Shown: positions 1 through 8,966, numbered from the stretch's first letter. The stretch: DNA of 64,000 bases from Pseudomonadales bacterium (GCA_024234615.1 JACKNY010000003.1:616788-680787), one strand, 5' to 3'. A program made the numbers and translations. Notes: a model not told the origin generated them from the letters alone.

Positions 1-437
1 AAACAACGCCCCATGGAGAATGGGTGGTTATACCAACCCTATACTTTGAGGAGAGAAAAAAATGTATCGACAACCATTCTCGAAATTTACTACTGCCAGT
101 TAAATTACCATGTTACCCACTGAGGGATTTAGGTGATGTCGGCACTGAGTGCGATGTTCGAAATATTACAGCAACTTGTATTCCGCAACGAATCAGTTTC
201 AAAGCTTACGATGGGCTTTGGGCCATTTGCCCTGAGGAGATCATGGTAGCGTGATCTTGTTATTGCCCGATTATTGGCGCAATCGTACTTAACGGCGAAT
301 AGCATATTTTACATTTGAATGTTTAACTCGCGATGCTATCATTTAGCAGGCTGCAACTTTTTTATTGCGAATTGGCGCATCTGAAAAGTTTTTCGACACA
401 CTGATATAGTGTTGCCTATTACTCTAAGGGTCTTTTT
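1..437. other. Leader region before the metal-efflux locus, no convincing gene
   Basis: A GTG-started frame at 24-254 (76 codons) exists but shows no recognisable motif. A strong purine-rich site at about 49-60 precedes an ATG at 62 that runs only 13 codons. Just upstream of the first gene lies a small palindrome, ACACT-gatat-AGTGT at 398-412, which could be a regulator site for the metal locus. No metal-responsive regulator gene is present in the window to pair with it, so this is only a candidate. Confidence 0.35.
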
Positions 438-800
438 GTGATTAAACGTTGGATATCTTGTTTGCTTATTGCACTGATTGCTTGTCAATCGGTTATGGCA
501 ATGGCCGATATCCATCAATCCCACCAGTCCGGAGTTGAACATTTAGAATTCGATCACGATGATAACCCCGACGTAACACGAAATAACTTAACAGCCGATG
601 ATCTGAGCCCAGTAAACTCAACAACTGGTAGCGCCTATGACTGCCATCACTGTTGTCATTGCCATACAATGAGTCATTTATTTTTATCAAGTAATGATGA
701 CTATTTACAAAATATAGCATCAAAACAGAGCCCGCCAAGCTATCAACTAGCTTATCTGTCCAATATACAGCGTCCCAATTTCCGCCCTCCAATCGTTTAA
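438..800 (+). CDS. Small secreted Cys/His-rich protein at head of metal-efflux locus
   Basis: The 120-residue product has an N-terminal hydrophobic signal segment (residues 5-22, AMA cleavage-like site) and should be exported. Residues 69-76 form a dense CHHCCHCH cluster, and acidic and histidine residues are frequent in the first half, which suggests metal binding. The start is GTG at 438, following a weak purine stretch. Its position ahead of czcC-like, czcB-like and czcA-like genes recalls the small accessory proteins (CzcI type) that precede such pumps in other proteobacteria. Binding of zinc, cobalt, cadmium or copper is inference from composition and context. It has no domain I can name with certainty. 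Confidence 0.6.
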   Translation: MIKRWISCLLIALIACQSVMAMADIHQSHQSGVEHLEFDHDDNPDVTRNNLTADDLSPVNSTTGSAYDCHHCCHCHTMSHLFLSSNDDYLQNIASKQSPPSYQLAYLSNIQRPNFRPPIV

Positions 801-879
801 TCGAAAGTCACGCTATTCATTTATACCAGCCAGTATTCTGCGCTGGCTGAGACTTATTCGAAAATGAGGATGAAATTGT

Positions 880-1308
880 ATGAAACTGGTTATTGCCATT
901 TATTTAACAGCCATTGTTATGTTGCCTGCCTGGGGCGCTGAAAATAAACCAACCATAGAAATAGTTAAGCCCCCCTCATCGGCTTGGCGTTTTAGCCGTG
1001 TGAAAACCTGTGCCAGTAATGAGGGAGTTCGAGTAAAAGGACGCATGACCGCTAGCCGTAGCTTTGGGCTTCCCAAAGGTCATATTGACATTGCTGCGTA
1101 TAAACCCAATGGTCAGCTCATCACCGAAACCACAACCACATACTCCCCTCGATTGTTGACAAATAGCATAAAACGAAAGGGAGGGGTTCGCTTTTCCACT
1201 ACAGTTGCTAAGGAATTACCACCAAATTCCACGATCAAGGTCGCTTTTCATTCACAGAAACTGCCCACAGAACAAAACCCTATTCACGAAAAAACGATAG
1301 CGCGTTAG
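880..1308 (+). CDS. Secreted protein of unknown function, metal-efflux locus
   Basis: The product is 142 residues with a clear signal peptide (hydrophobic residues 3-16, cleavage near AWGA at about residue 20). The mature part is basic, rich in Ser/Thr and predicted beta strands, with a single cysteine near residue 45, and ends in a charged tail. A GAGG ribosome site lies 8 bases before the ATG. It stands 79 bases before the outer-membrane factor gene and is probably in the same transcript. I do not recognise a family; a periplasmic accessory role for the efflux system is suggested only by context. Confidence 0.6.
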   Translation: MKLVIAIYLTAIVMLPAWGAENKPTIEIVKPPSSAWRFSRVKTCASNEGVRVKGRMTASRSFGLPKGHIDIAAYKPNGQLITETTTTYSPRLLTNSIKRKGGVRFSTTVAKELPPNSTIKVAFHSQKLPTEQNPIHEKTIAR

Positions 1309-1386
1309 ACCTGTCGCCAGCTAAGGAAAGGTAGCTGGCGATCAATTTCTAGCTCTACGTATAGTTTTGTTTTACAGGTATCCGAT

Positions 1387-2736
1387 ATGACTCTTTTTAT
1401 GAAAAGTTTTCCCCACCCCAAAAGGCTAGCCAACTCTTTTAGGCTCTCCAATAGATTTGGTTTCGTTTTCCTTAATCTTTTTGTGTTTTCTTTTAGTAAT
1501 TTACTACTGGCCAACACTAACGAGAATGTACTTTCTTTATCTACAGCCATTGAGCAAACGCTGGCACAAAATCCCTCCCTCAAAGTTTATAATTTTCGCA
1601 GTGCCGCGCTGACTGGACAGCGGGAGACAGCAAACTTAAAACCGGCCTATGAATTGGGTGTAGAGGCTGAGAATTTTTCAGGCTCTGATGAGCTCAGTAA
1701 CTTCGATAGCGCAGAACTCACACTTGCGCTTTCTTCTGTACTGGAAATGGGTAACAAACGCGCTGCCAGACGAGGTGTTGTTGCTAACAACTTCTCAGTG
1801 CTGGAGGCTCAGCGACAGGTGGCGTCACTGGAATTATTGGGTGAAGTTACCCGGCGCTATATTGATGTTCTCACAACCCAGGAAAAGGTGTCCCTCGCTA
1901 AGGAAGCGAATGAGCTGGCTCAGAATACACTTGATTTAGTAACAAAGCGTTCCGAGTCAGGTGCCATCCCTGAAGCAGAGGTAAAGCGGGCGCAAGCTGC
2001 CGCCGCACAAGCGCACCTACTTTGGCAATCTGTCCTGCAACAGCTTAATTATTCGAAAGTATCACTCACCGTACTGTGGGGGCAAACAACACCCGAATTC
2101 ACTGAGGTTGATGGTGATTTGTTTCGTTTTGGAACCGACATAACCTTTGATGTGCTTTATGCCAGAGTAGAGAAGAATCCGGCGATTCAAATCTTTGCGG
2201 CTGAAGAACGACTCAAAGAGGCTGAGCTGCGTCTTGCCAAAACCCAGTCCACTGCTGATATTAGCTGGTCGTTAGGCCTGCGTCGTTTCGAGGAAAGTGA
2301 GAATTCCGCAATTGTTGCTGGCTTTAGCATGCCGCTATTTTCTTCTCGGCGAAATTCAGGTGCAGTTTCCACTGCGCTTGCCCAGCGAAATGAGATCTAC
2401 GTTCAAAGGGAAGTGGCATTACTCGATATGCACACGCAGCTATTTCGGGCGTTTCACAATAGGCAGCAGGCCATTCTCGCTACAAAGTCACTGCAAAACA
2501 CCATCATCCCCGCTCTTGAGCAAGCGCTAAAAGAAACACAGACAGCCTATCAACGCGGCCGTTACGGCTATCTTGAATACGTTTCCGCCAGACAGGAATT
2601 ACTTAGTGCCAGACTTACACTGATTGAATCCGCTTCATCGGCCCTGGTTTATGGTGCCGAAATCGAACAGCTAACGGCCGAGCCTTTGTCCGCATCGCAA
2701 TATGGCGAATCAACCGAATTTTCAGGATCAAAATAA
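1387..2736 (+). CDS. czcC: Outer-membrane efflux factor of heavy-metal RND pump (CzcC type)
   Basis: This 449-residue protein is the TolC-like outer-membrane channel of a tripartite metal exporter. It has an N-terminal export signal (about residues 20-42) and two similar long alpha-helical halves typical of the OEP family: early Ala/Glu/Asn-rich helices, and a second half with the NPA motif and helices near residues 260-290. The family's usual length is 420-450. The stop codon overlaps the start of the next gene in a TAATG arrangement, showing translational coupling with the membrane fusion protein. Assignment to the CzcC branch rather than CusC rests on the partner pump. Confidence 0.88.
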   Translation: MTLFMKSFPHPKRLANSFRLSNRFGFVFLNLFVFSFSNLLLANTNENVLSLSTAIEQTLAQNPSLKVYNFRSAALTGQRETANLKPAYELGVEAENFSGSDELSNFDSAELTLALSSVLEMGNKRAARRGVVANNFSVLEAQRQVASLELLGEVTRRYIDVLTTQEKVSLAKEANELAQNTLDLVTKRSESGAIPEAEVKRAQAAAAQAHLLWQSVLQQLNYSKVSLTVLWGQTTPEFTEVDGDLFRFGTDITFDVLYARVEKNPAIQIFAAEERLKEAELRLAKTQSTADISWSLGLRRFEESENSAIVAGFSMPLFSSRRNSGAVSTALAQRNEIYVQREVALLDMHTQLFRAFHNRQQAILATKSLQNTIIPALEQALKETQTAYQRGRYGYLEYVSARQELLSARLTLIESASSALVYGAEIEQLTAEPLSASQYGESTEFSGSK

Positions 2737-3671
2737 TGAAACCAATTAATCGCACAAACACACCCATCATCAACATTATTTTTTATTTAACCTTATATTT
2801 GGTGCCGACGCTGGCGCTAGCAGAAACCGGTCATGGTGCAGAGGAAGCGCATGACGAAGATCACATCGAACTAACGCAAGAGCAAATAAAACATGCCGGT
2901 ATCGGCCTTGAGCAGGTTACTTCGGGAACGATTCGAGAAGCCTTGCCTGTCTACGGCGTGGTTGCCAGTAATGCAGAACAAGTACAGTCGGTCAGTGCAC
3001 GTTTTGATGGTGTTATTCGCTCAGTCAATAAAAGAATTGGCGATCAGGTTCGCAAAGGAGAAACGTTGGTCACTGTTGAAGCCAATGAAAGCCTCAAAGC
3101 CTATTCCGTTGTTGCGTCACTTAACGGCGTTGTCACTCAGCGCAATGCCAACATGGGCGAGCAAACCGCCGATAGAATTTTATTTGTTATTGAAGATTTC
3201 TCAACAGTTTGGGTGGATTTGTCCTTATTTCCAAAGGACGTGGCCAAAGCACAGCTAGGACAAAAAGTTCGTATAAAAAACGTTAATGGTTCTCTCTCTG
3301 CCGAGGGAAAAGTCATCTACATTGCGCCTTCCGGCAACAGTAATAACCAAGTCACGATCGTTCGCGTATGGATTAACAATACAGATAACCAATGGAAGCC
3401 AGGGCTATTTGTTAATGCTGAAATTACTTTGTCAGAGATAACTGCTCCCTTAGTTATTAGCAATGAAGCCGTACAACTTGTTGAGGGAGAGAAGGTGGTT
3501 TTTGTCAAGGGCGAAGAAGGTTTCGAGCCACGCCCGGTTAGTTTGGGACGTGCCGATAGAGAGCTGAGTGAGGTGCTTTCCGGTTTAGAAATTGAAGAAG
3601 TTTATGTGGCAAAAAATAGCTTTGTTTTGAAATCAGAAATGGGTAAGGAGGATGCTGAACATGGTCACTAA
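2736..3671 (+). CDS. czcB: Periplasmic adaptor (membrane fusion protein) of metal RND pump
   Basis: The 311-residue product has a signal sequence (residues 10-30), then a His/Glu/Asp-rich stretch that may bind metal. Next come the split lipoyl (barrel-sandwich) domain around residues 85-145, beta-barrel strands, and a membrane-proximal domain near 230-290. The tail is again histidine-containing (AEHGH). It bridges the inner-membrane pump and outer-membrane channel. It is shorter than the roughly 500-residue CzcB of Cupriavidus and has a very short or absent hairpin, so it is a compact member of the family. It overlaps the preceding gene by one base and lies 90 bases before the pump gene. Confidence 0.87.
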   Translation: MKPINRTNTPIINIIFYLTLYLVPTLALAETGHGAEEAHDEDHIELTQEQIKHAGIGLEQVTSGTIREALPVYGVVASNAEQVQSVSARFDGVIRSVNKRIGDQVRKGETLVTVEANESLKAYSVVASLNGVVTQRNANMGEQTADRILFVIEDFSTVWVDLSLFPKDVAKAQLGQKVRIKNVNGSLSAEGKVIYIAPSGNSNNQVTIVRVWINNTDNQWKPGLFVNAEITLSEITAPLVISNEAVQLVEGEKVVFVKGEEGFEPRPVSLGRADRELSEVLSGLEIEEVYVAKNSFVLKSEMGKEDAEHGH

Positions 3672-3761
3672 CCGTATCCATCACATTATGCTTGAAACGC
3701 GTGATTTTTTGCCACCAGCACCAAACCATTTTGTAGTGCGAGACCATAACAGGGCCTCGCT

Positions 3762-6700
3762 ATGATTGATAAACTGATTCAATTTTCCATCGCCCGCCGA
3801 TGGCTGGTGATGTTTTTTGTGCTGATGATCAGCGCCTTGGGTATTTGGAATTACCAAAACCTGCCGATTGACGCGGTGCCAGATATTACCAATGTCCAAG
3901 TACAGATTAATACCGAAGCGCCGGGTTATTCCCCGCTAGAGGTCGAACAGCGTATTACCTACTTAGTTGAGCTTGCCATCACGGGTTTACCTTATGTGGA
4001 AAGTACGCGTTCTCTATCAAGATACGCACTCTCCCAAGTGACAGTCGTATTTGAGAAAGGAACAGACATTTACTTTGCCCGCAATCTGATTAATGAAAGG
4101 CTTCAGCAAGCCAAAAGCGATATGCCATCAGGCATCGAGCCTGTGATGGGGCCTGTTGCGACCGGGCTTGGCGAAATTTTTCACTATGCGGTACATGCCG
4201 ATAAGGATGCGCGACAGGCCAACGGTGAAAAGTACGATGCCACCGCATTACGGACACTGCAAGACTGGGTGATCCGCCCTCAACTACGATTAGTGTCTGG
4301 GGTGACCGAGATCAATACTATCGGGGGCTTTGAAAAGGAATTTCATATTACACCCCATCCTGCCCAACTATTGGCATTTGGGCTTAGCTTTGATGATATC
4401 GTCGCAGCGATGGAAAAAAATAATGCCAATGTCGGTGCGGGCTATATCGAAAAAAACGGCGAGCAGTACCTGATTCGAGCACCCGGACAAGTAGCAGACG
4501 TCGCGGCGATCAAAAAAATTATCGTCGCTCATAAAAATGGTATCCCAGTAACCATAGCCGAAGTTGCTGACGTCGGCTTTGGTAAACAACTTCGAACGGG
4601 GGCTGCTACTCGCGATGGTGAAGAGACCGTGCTCGGCACTGCGGTCATGCTGCTGGGGGGCAACAGTCGCAGTGTGTCAGAAGCGGTTTCTGCAAAATTG
4701 GTTGAGATTAACAAGACGCTTCCAAAAGGCGTCGCTGCTGAGCCTGTGTACAACCGAACCGTGTTGGTCGACAAAACCATCGCCACTGTGCAGAAAAACC
4801 TACTCGAAGGTGCCGTATTGGTTGTCGTCGTTTTACTCGCCATGCTCGGCAATGTGCGAGCCGCATTGCTCACGGCCTTGGTGATTCCGTTATCCATGTT
4901 GATGCTGATGACGGGGATGGTTCAAACCAAGGTCAGTGCAAATCTGATGAGTTTAGGCGCATTGGATTTTGGTCTGATTGTCGATGGTGCGGTGATTATC
5001 GTGGAAAACTGCATCTTTCGATTGGCGAGCCAACAACATCGTCTTGGAAGACTACTAAAGTTGGAAGAACGGTTTCAGGTCGTTTTTTCTGCCACGCGCG
5101 AAGTCTTTACGCCCAGTTTAATCAGTGTGCTGGTTGTCATTTTAGTTAATTTACCCATCCTCGCTCTTACTGGTGTCGAGGGGAAAATGTTTACTCCAAT
5201 GGCCATGGCCGTGATTATCGCGTTGTTATCCGCTCTGGTTTTATCATTAACCTTTGTGCCCGCCGCAGTCGCCTTGCTACTCAGCGGTCATATCGAAGAA
5301 AAAGACAATATCATTATGCGTTATTCAAAACGAGCCTACACTCCCATTCTAGAGTGGGCGCTTAGGTTTCGCCTGTTTGTGCTCACGGGCGCGATTGTTT
5401 TTGTCATCGCTATTGGTGGGATGGCCACAAGAATGGGTACTGAATTTATTCCTAATCTCGATGAAGGTGATATCGCCATTCAGGCCTTACGCATTCCTGG
5501 AACAAGTCTTACTCAATCTTTGGATATGCAATTTCAGCTCGAACGCACCGTGTTGGAAATACCGGAAGTGAAAACGTATTTTTCGCGCGTCGGCACAGCT
5601 GAAGTTGCCAGTGACCCAATGGGTCCGAATATTTCGGACGGCTATGTCATGCTGAAAGACCCTAAAGACTGGCCAGACCCTGATAAGTCAAAGACGCAAC
5701 TACTGGACGACATTCAAGAAAAACTGGCACTGATTCCCGGCAACGCCTTTGAAATCAGTCAGCCGATTCAGCTGCGCTTTAACGAGCTTATCTCCGGTGT
5801 TCGATCCGATCTGGGCATTAAAGTCTATGGTGATGATCTCGACCAACTGCTGAAATCAGGCACTGAAATTGCGGCGGTTCTCAATCGCATTGAAGGTGCT
5901 GAAGGTGTCAAAGTCGAGCAAGTTTCCGGGTTGCCGATACTGTCCGTTGAGACCGATCGCTCTGCCTTGTATCGCTATGGTCTCAATGTAGCCGACGTAC
6001 AGGACATAGTCGCCGCCGCGACAGGCGGTGAAGAAGCCGGATTGATATTTGAGGGAGACCGTCGATTTACCATCGTTGTCAGAGTAGCGGAGCAAACCCG
6101 TAATGACCTGCGAACCTTAGAGCGCCTACCGATTCCATTACCACAAGGCGGTTACGTACCTCTTAATGAAGTCGCTACACTCAACCTTGCTCCGGGGCCA
6201 AACCAAATCTCCCGAGAGAATGGTAAGCGCCGTCTGGTAGTTAGTGCGAATGTTCGTGGCCGTGATTTGGGCGGCTTTGTCGCCGAGGTACAAACACAGG
6301 TCGAACAACAGATTACCTTGCCTCCGGGATATTGGTTGGAATACGGTGGTACATTCGAGCAATTGCAATCTGCAACCGAGCGATTAACGTTGTTGGTACC
6401 CGTTACACTGGTTATGATTTTCGCCCTACTGATGATGACCTTTGGCTCGGCCAAGGATGCAGCCCTAGTCTTTAGTGGCGTTCCTTTGGCGTTAACCGGC
6501 GGCGTCATCGCCCTTTGGTTGCGTGATATTCCATTGTCGATCACTGCCGGTGTCGGCTTCATTACACTGTGTGGCGTATCGGTACTTACCGGTGTCATGA
6601 TGGTTTCGGCGTTCCGCGATAAATTAAGTCAAGGTGAAAATATCGATGCGTCCATTCGAGAAGGTGCGATGTTGCGACTGCGGCCAATATTGATGGTCGC

Positions 6701-6905
6701 ACTGGTCGCAGCACTAGGATTTTTGCCAATGGCACTCAACACCAGTACTGGCGCAGAAGTGCAGCGCCCTTTAGCAACAGTAGTTATTGGAGGAATTATA
6801 TCATCCACGCTGTTAACGCTGCTGGTACTGCCAGGTCTCTACCGAATGGCTTACCGCAAAGGCAAAGACCTTATCGGAAATAATGATAATGCAATGGCAT
6901 CCTAA
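3762..6905 (+). CDS. czcA: Heavy-metal efflux RND transporter, CzcA type
   Basis: The 1047-residue proton-driven inner-membrane pump exports divalent metal cations through the partner adaptor and channel. It has the RND layout: a transmembrane segment at residues 10-30, two large periplasmic loops, and helix groups near 340-540 and 870-1030. Transmembrane helix 4 carries DFGLIVDGAVIIVEN at residues 402-416. The charged residues D402, D408 and E415 fall at the same numbers as the essential residues of Cupriavidus CzcA. This is the Zn/Co/Cd (HME1/2) signature and differs from the CusA copper/silver motif. The start ATG gives the usual N-terminus. Length is normal for the family. Confidence 0.93.
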   Translation: MIDKLIQFSIARRWLVMFFVLMISALGIWNYQNLPIDAVPDITNVQVQINTEAPGYSPLEVEQRITYLVELAITGLPYVESTRSLSRYALSQVTVVFEKGTDIYFARNLINERLQQAKSDMPSGIEPVMGPVATGLGEIFHYAVHADKDARQANGEKYDATALRTLQDWVIRPQLRLVSGVTEINTIGGFEKEFHITPHPAQLLAFGLSFDDIVAAMEKNNANVGAGYIEKNGEQYLIRAPGQVADVAAIKKIIVAHKNGIPVTIAEVADVGFGKQLRTGAATRDGEETVLGTAVMLLGGNSRSVSEAVSAKLVEINKTLPKGVAAEPVYNRTVLVDKTIATVQKNLLEGAVLVVVVLLAMLGNVRAALLTALVIPLSMLMLMTGMVQTKVSANLMSLGALDFGLIVDGAVIIVENCIFRLASQQHRLGRLLKLEERFQVVFSATREVFTPSLISVLVVILVNLPILALTGVEGKMFTPMAMAVIIALLSALVLSLTFVPAAVALLLSGHIEEKDNIIMRYSKRAYTPILEWALRFRLFVLTGAIVFVIAIGGMATRMGTEFIPNLDEGDIAIQALRIPGTSLTQSLDMQFQLERTVLEIPEVKTYFSRVGTAEVASDPMGPNISDGYVMLKDPKDWPDPDKSKTQLLDDIQEKLALIPGNAFEISQPIQLRFNELISGVRSDLGIKVYGDDLDQLLKSGTEIAAVLNRIEGAEGVKVEQVSGLPILSVETDRSALYRYGLNVADVQDIVAAATGGEEAGLIFEGDRRFTIVVRVAEQTRNDLRTLERLPIPLPQGGYVPLNEVATLNLAPGPNQISRENGKRRLVVSANVRGRDLGGFVAEVQTQVEQQITLPPGYWLEYGGTFEQLQSATERLTLLVPVTLVMIFALLMMTFGSAKDAALVFSGVPLALTGGVIALWLRDIPLSITAGVGFITLCGVSVLTGVMMVSAFRDKLSQGENIDASIREGAMLRLRPILMVALVAALGFLPMALNTSTGAEVQRPLATVVIGGIISSTLLTLLVLPGLYRMAYRKGKDLIGNNDNAMAS

Positions 6906-6916
6906 TAGCTGATGAA

Positions 6917-6950
6917 CTGGCCATAGGGGGCACTTTTCCCCTATGGCCAG
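6917..6950 (+). repeat. Perfect 13-bp inverted repeat after czcA
   Basis: CTGGCCATAGGGG (6917-6929) and its exact complement (6938-6950) form a 13-bp stem with an 8-base loop, 12 bases after the pump stop codon. No T-run follows, so it is not a classical intrinsic terminator. It may stabilise the 3' end of the pump transcript or reduce read-through into the PII-like gene. Confidence 0.7.
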
Positions 6951-6997
6951 ACCCACTATTTACACACGAATAGCTATTCAAAGCTTGGAGTAAGCGC

Positions 6998-7318
6998 ATG
7001 AAACAAATTAAAGCATTTATACATCACGTCCGTTCCGCCACTGTCGTTGAAGCGTTGCGTGATGCTGGTTATAAAAACATTACCTTACTGGATGTCAAAG
7101 GTACTCTCAAACCGCTGAGTGAATCCGAACAGGATTACTCCACTGATGCTGACGTGGTTATTTCAGAAGTCCGAATATCTTTGGTCTGTGAAAATTCGCA
7201 AGTTGACGAAGTCACTGGCATTATTCGTAAAGCAGGACGAATTGGGCCGAATATTTCTGGCTGGGTCTACGTCAGCCCCATTGAACAAGCCCTACCGATT
7301 GGTGGGGAAGACCTTTAA
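6998..7318 (+). CDS. PII-like signalling protein of metal-efflux locus (PII-NG type)
   Basis: The 106-residue protein has the size and ferredoxin-like beta-alpha-beta pattern of PII/GlnB trimers. It starts with MKQIKAFIHHVR, has a regulatory T-loop-like variable section around residues 36-55, and ends in a typical PII strand near GWVYVSP. The Tyr51 uridylylation environment of GlnB is not obvious. A PII subfamily encoded with CusABC/CzcABC heavy-metal pumps is established (PII-NG), and this gene sits right after czcA and before a CDF exporter. A regulatory or metal-sensing role for the pump is inferred. The gene has a GGAG ribosome site. Confidence 0.78.
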   Translation: MKQIKAFIHHVRSATVVEALRDAGYKNITLLDVKGTLKPLSESEQDYSTDADVVISEVRISLVCENSQVDEVTGIIRKAGRIGPNISGWVYVSPIEQALPIGGEDL

Positions 7319-7335
7319 AATAACGAAATCTAGCT

Positions 7336-8217
7336 ATGCACAACCACGCACATCGCGACAATAACAGCGCCTCTTCACGTATCGGCTGGGCATTTTTTCT
7401 CAACGTGGGATTTACATTCGTTGAATTTATTGGCGGATGGCTGACTAACAGTACTGCCATTATGGCCGACGCAGTCCATGACCTGGGTGACAGCTTATCA
7501 ATAGGTCTGGCCTGGATACTGAATAAATTTTCAGATAAACAAGCCAACGATTCGTTTAGTTACGGATACCAACGGTTTTCATTGTTGGGTGCGTTGACTA
7601 ATGGTGCAGTACTCATCGGCGGATCAATCTGGGTATTGAGTGAATCCTTACCCAGATTGGCCAAATCTGAAATGCCTGATGCTCAAGGCATGATCCTATT
7701 ATCCATTTTTGGCGTAGCTGTTAATGGCTTTGCTGCCTATAAACTGAGTCGGGGCAAGTCACTAAATGAACGTGTATTAAATTGGCATTTGCTTGAGGAT
7801 GTATTGGGGTGGTTCGCTGTGTTGATCGTAGCAACTGTACTGCTATTTGTAGAACTTCCCATACTAGACCCAGTACTATCGATCGGTTTCACATTATTTA
7901 TCTTATTCAATGTTGCAAAAAATCTTGCCGAGACTATCAAACTATTTTTGCAAGCCACGCCCGATAAAAGAATCAGAGCGAAGATCATTGATGATCTTCG
8001 CTCTCTGCCAAATGTCTGTGACGCTCACCATGTTCATTTGTGGTCACTTGACGGCAACAACCATGTTTTGACCGCTCACCTTGTTCTAGATAAGGCTATC
8101 GATCAATTGCCACAAGCGAAGATAAAAAATGAAATAGCCACGCTCTTACTTCCCTACGATTTGTCGCACACTACGATAGAGCTAGAGTTCCCAGGTGAAT
8201 TTTGCCGGGATAAATAA
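7336..8217 (+). CDS. czcD: Cation diffusion facilitator exporter (CzcD/ZitB-like)
   Basis: The 293-residue inner-membrane antiporter probably exports Zn, Co or Cd from the cytoplasm. It shows about six hydrophobic segments. Helix 2 carries MADAVHDLGDSLSIGLA, with the HxxxD metal site of the family (H48 region), and helix 5 carries HLLEDVLGW, the second HxxxD site. The cytoplasmic C-terminal domain has CDAHHVHLWSLDG, a typical CDF metal-binding fold. An N-terminal MHNHAH stretch adds histidines. It begins 17 bases after the PII-like stop and is in the same transcript. Length is typical of the short CDF subfamily. Confidence 0.9.
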   Translation: MHNHAHRDNNSASSRIGWAFFLNVGFTFVEFIGGWLTNSTAIMADAVHDLGDSLSIGLAWILNKFSDKQANDSFSYGYQRFSLLGALTNGAVLIGGSIWVLSESLPRLAKSEMPDAQGMILLSIFGVAVNGFAAYKLSRGKSLNERVLNWHLLEDVLGWFAVLIVATVLLFVELPILDPVLSIGFTLFILFNVAKNLAETIKLFLQATPDKRIRAKIIDDLRSLPNVCDAHHVHLWSLDGNNHVLTAHLVLDKAIDQLPQAKIKNEIATLLLPYDLSHTTIELEFPGEFCRDK

Positions 8218-8245
8218 AGGTGTCAGATTTATTTTTCAAAATAAC

Positions 8246-8395
8246 CGTAAGCCTAAGCTGCCGCCCTACCTAAGCCTGTTGCCGGAAGGGGTTATGCATC
8301 GTGGTATTAGATATCAATCGCTATTTTGCGGGCCAAAAATACCTATGCTCAGCCATTAAATATTCATTAGCAATAATCAGACGGTTAGTGCCGCC
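8246..8395 (+). pseudogene. Remnant of a REP-associated tyrosine transposase (RAYT, Y1 family)
   Basis: Reading from 8246 gives RKPKLPPYL...EGVMHRGIRYQSLF, which resembles the start of RAYT transposases (RKPR...LPG...HVVQRGNNRQ..F). One frame shift later, FAGQKYLCSAIKYS continues the family pattern (FA..DYL..L..). The preceding bases at 8219-8240 match the TCAGATTTATTTT leader often seen before such genes. Nothing resembling the catalytic HUH and tyrosine regions follows, so only about 45 residues of the N-terminus survive, with at least one frameshift. The call rests on motif memory. Confidence 0.5.
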
Positions 8396-8411
8396 TCGTA
8401 TATTTTGGGGG

Positions 8412-8590
8412 GGTGTGGCCAGGAAAATATTGACCACTACAGCTCCTGCCGGACAGCAAATTAGTTTTCTAAGAGTTCGACTATCTCTTATTAGGACACT
8501 CCTGCCTGCCAAGTTATATCAGAACCAAATTTGATGACATTAGATTTAGTTTGAGGAAATGCAGATAATCATAGGATAATGTGATCAAGA
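8412..8590. repeat. Left copy of a 180-bp direct repeat bordering the island
   Basis: The last 90 bases (8501-8590) match 10414-10503 in the same orientation with about ten differences. Upstream, a patchier match (GGTGTGG, AGGAAAATA, GACAGC, AGAGTTCG) extends to 8412, giving copies of 179 and 180 bases. No open frame of note runs through it. It may be an old non-autonomous element, or the duplicated edge of an insertion. Confidence 0.7.
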
Positions 8591-8673
8591 TATTCTTTGA
8601 CTGAGTATCCATATTTTGAATAATGAACCGGTTTGATTTGTGGTTAAGCATCGGAGAGTAGGTGCAGGTATTT

Positions 8674-8717
8674 GGTGGTGCGAAAAAGACACAGGCATTC
8701 TCGGTTTAGCGGCTCAT
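8674..8717. repeat. Short dispersed repeat, copy 1
   Basis: The segment 8674-8699 matches 19401-19426 at about 22 of 26 positions, and TTTAGCGG-CTCAT at 8705-8717 recurs at 19450-19462. Both copies are intergenic. It is probably a fragment of one dispersed intergenic element. Confidence 0.4.
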
Positions 8718-8768
8718 CGTTGTAATATTGTAGAAATAGGAACAGCTTCTGTCGCTTGAGGGCACGTA

Positions 8769-8896
8769 TTCACAATCTTTATTAAAAAGCACCTCGAGAT
8801 ATGATTTTTAATTTCAAATAGTTCACAATCTTTATTAAAATTATGCGCGCTTAAAATGCGGGTTTCAGCGGCACCGATTCACAAACTTTATTTAAA
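8769..8896. repeat. Three spaced 19-bp direct repeats
   Basis: TTCACAATCTTTATTAAAA occurs at 8769-8787 and 8822-8840, and a two-mismatch copy at 8878-8896. The spacing is 53 and 56 bases. The whole block lies in a gene-free part of the island. Regular spacing of about five helical turns suggests a protein-binding array, but a decayed element cannot be excluded. Confidence 0.7.
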
Positions 8897-8966
8897 TCGG
8901 ACAATTGTTACATCAACACAAATGACGACGGAAATTCTGGATAATTTATCTGATCTCACATTGCGC

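Noticed and set aside
24..254. 76-codon frame starting with GTG at the left edge
   Set aside because: No motif and no ribosome site at its start; nothing supports translation.
3762..6905. Copper/silver pump CusA
   Set aside because: The DFG...VDG...VEN motif at 402-416 is of the Zn/Co/Cd type, not the CusA form.
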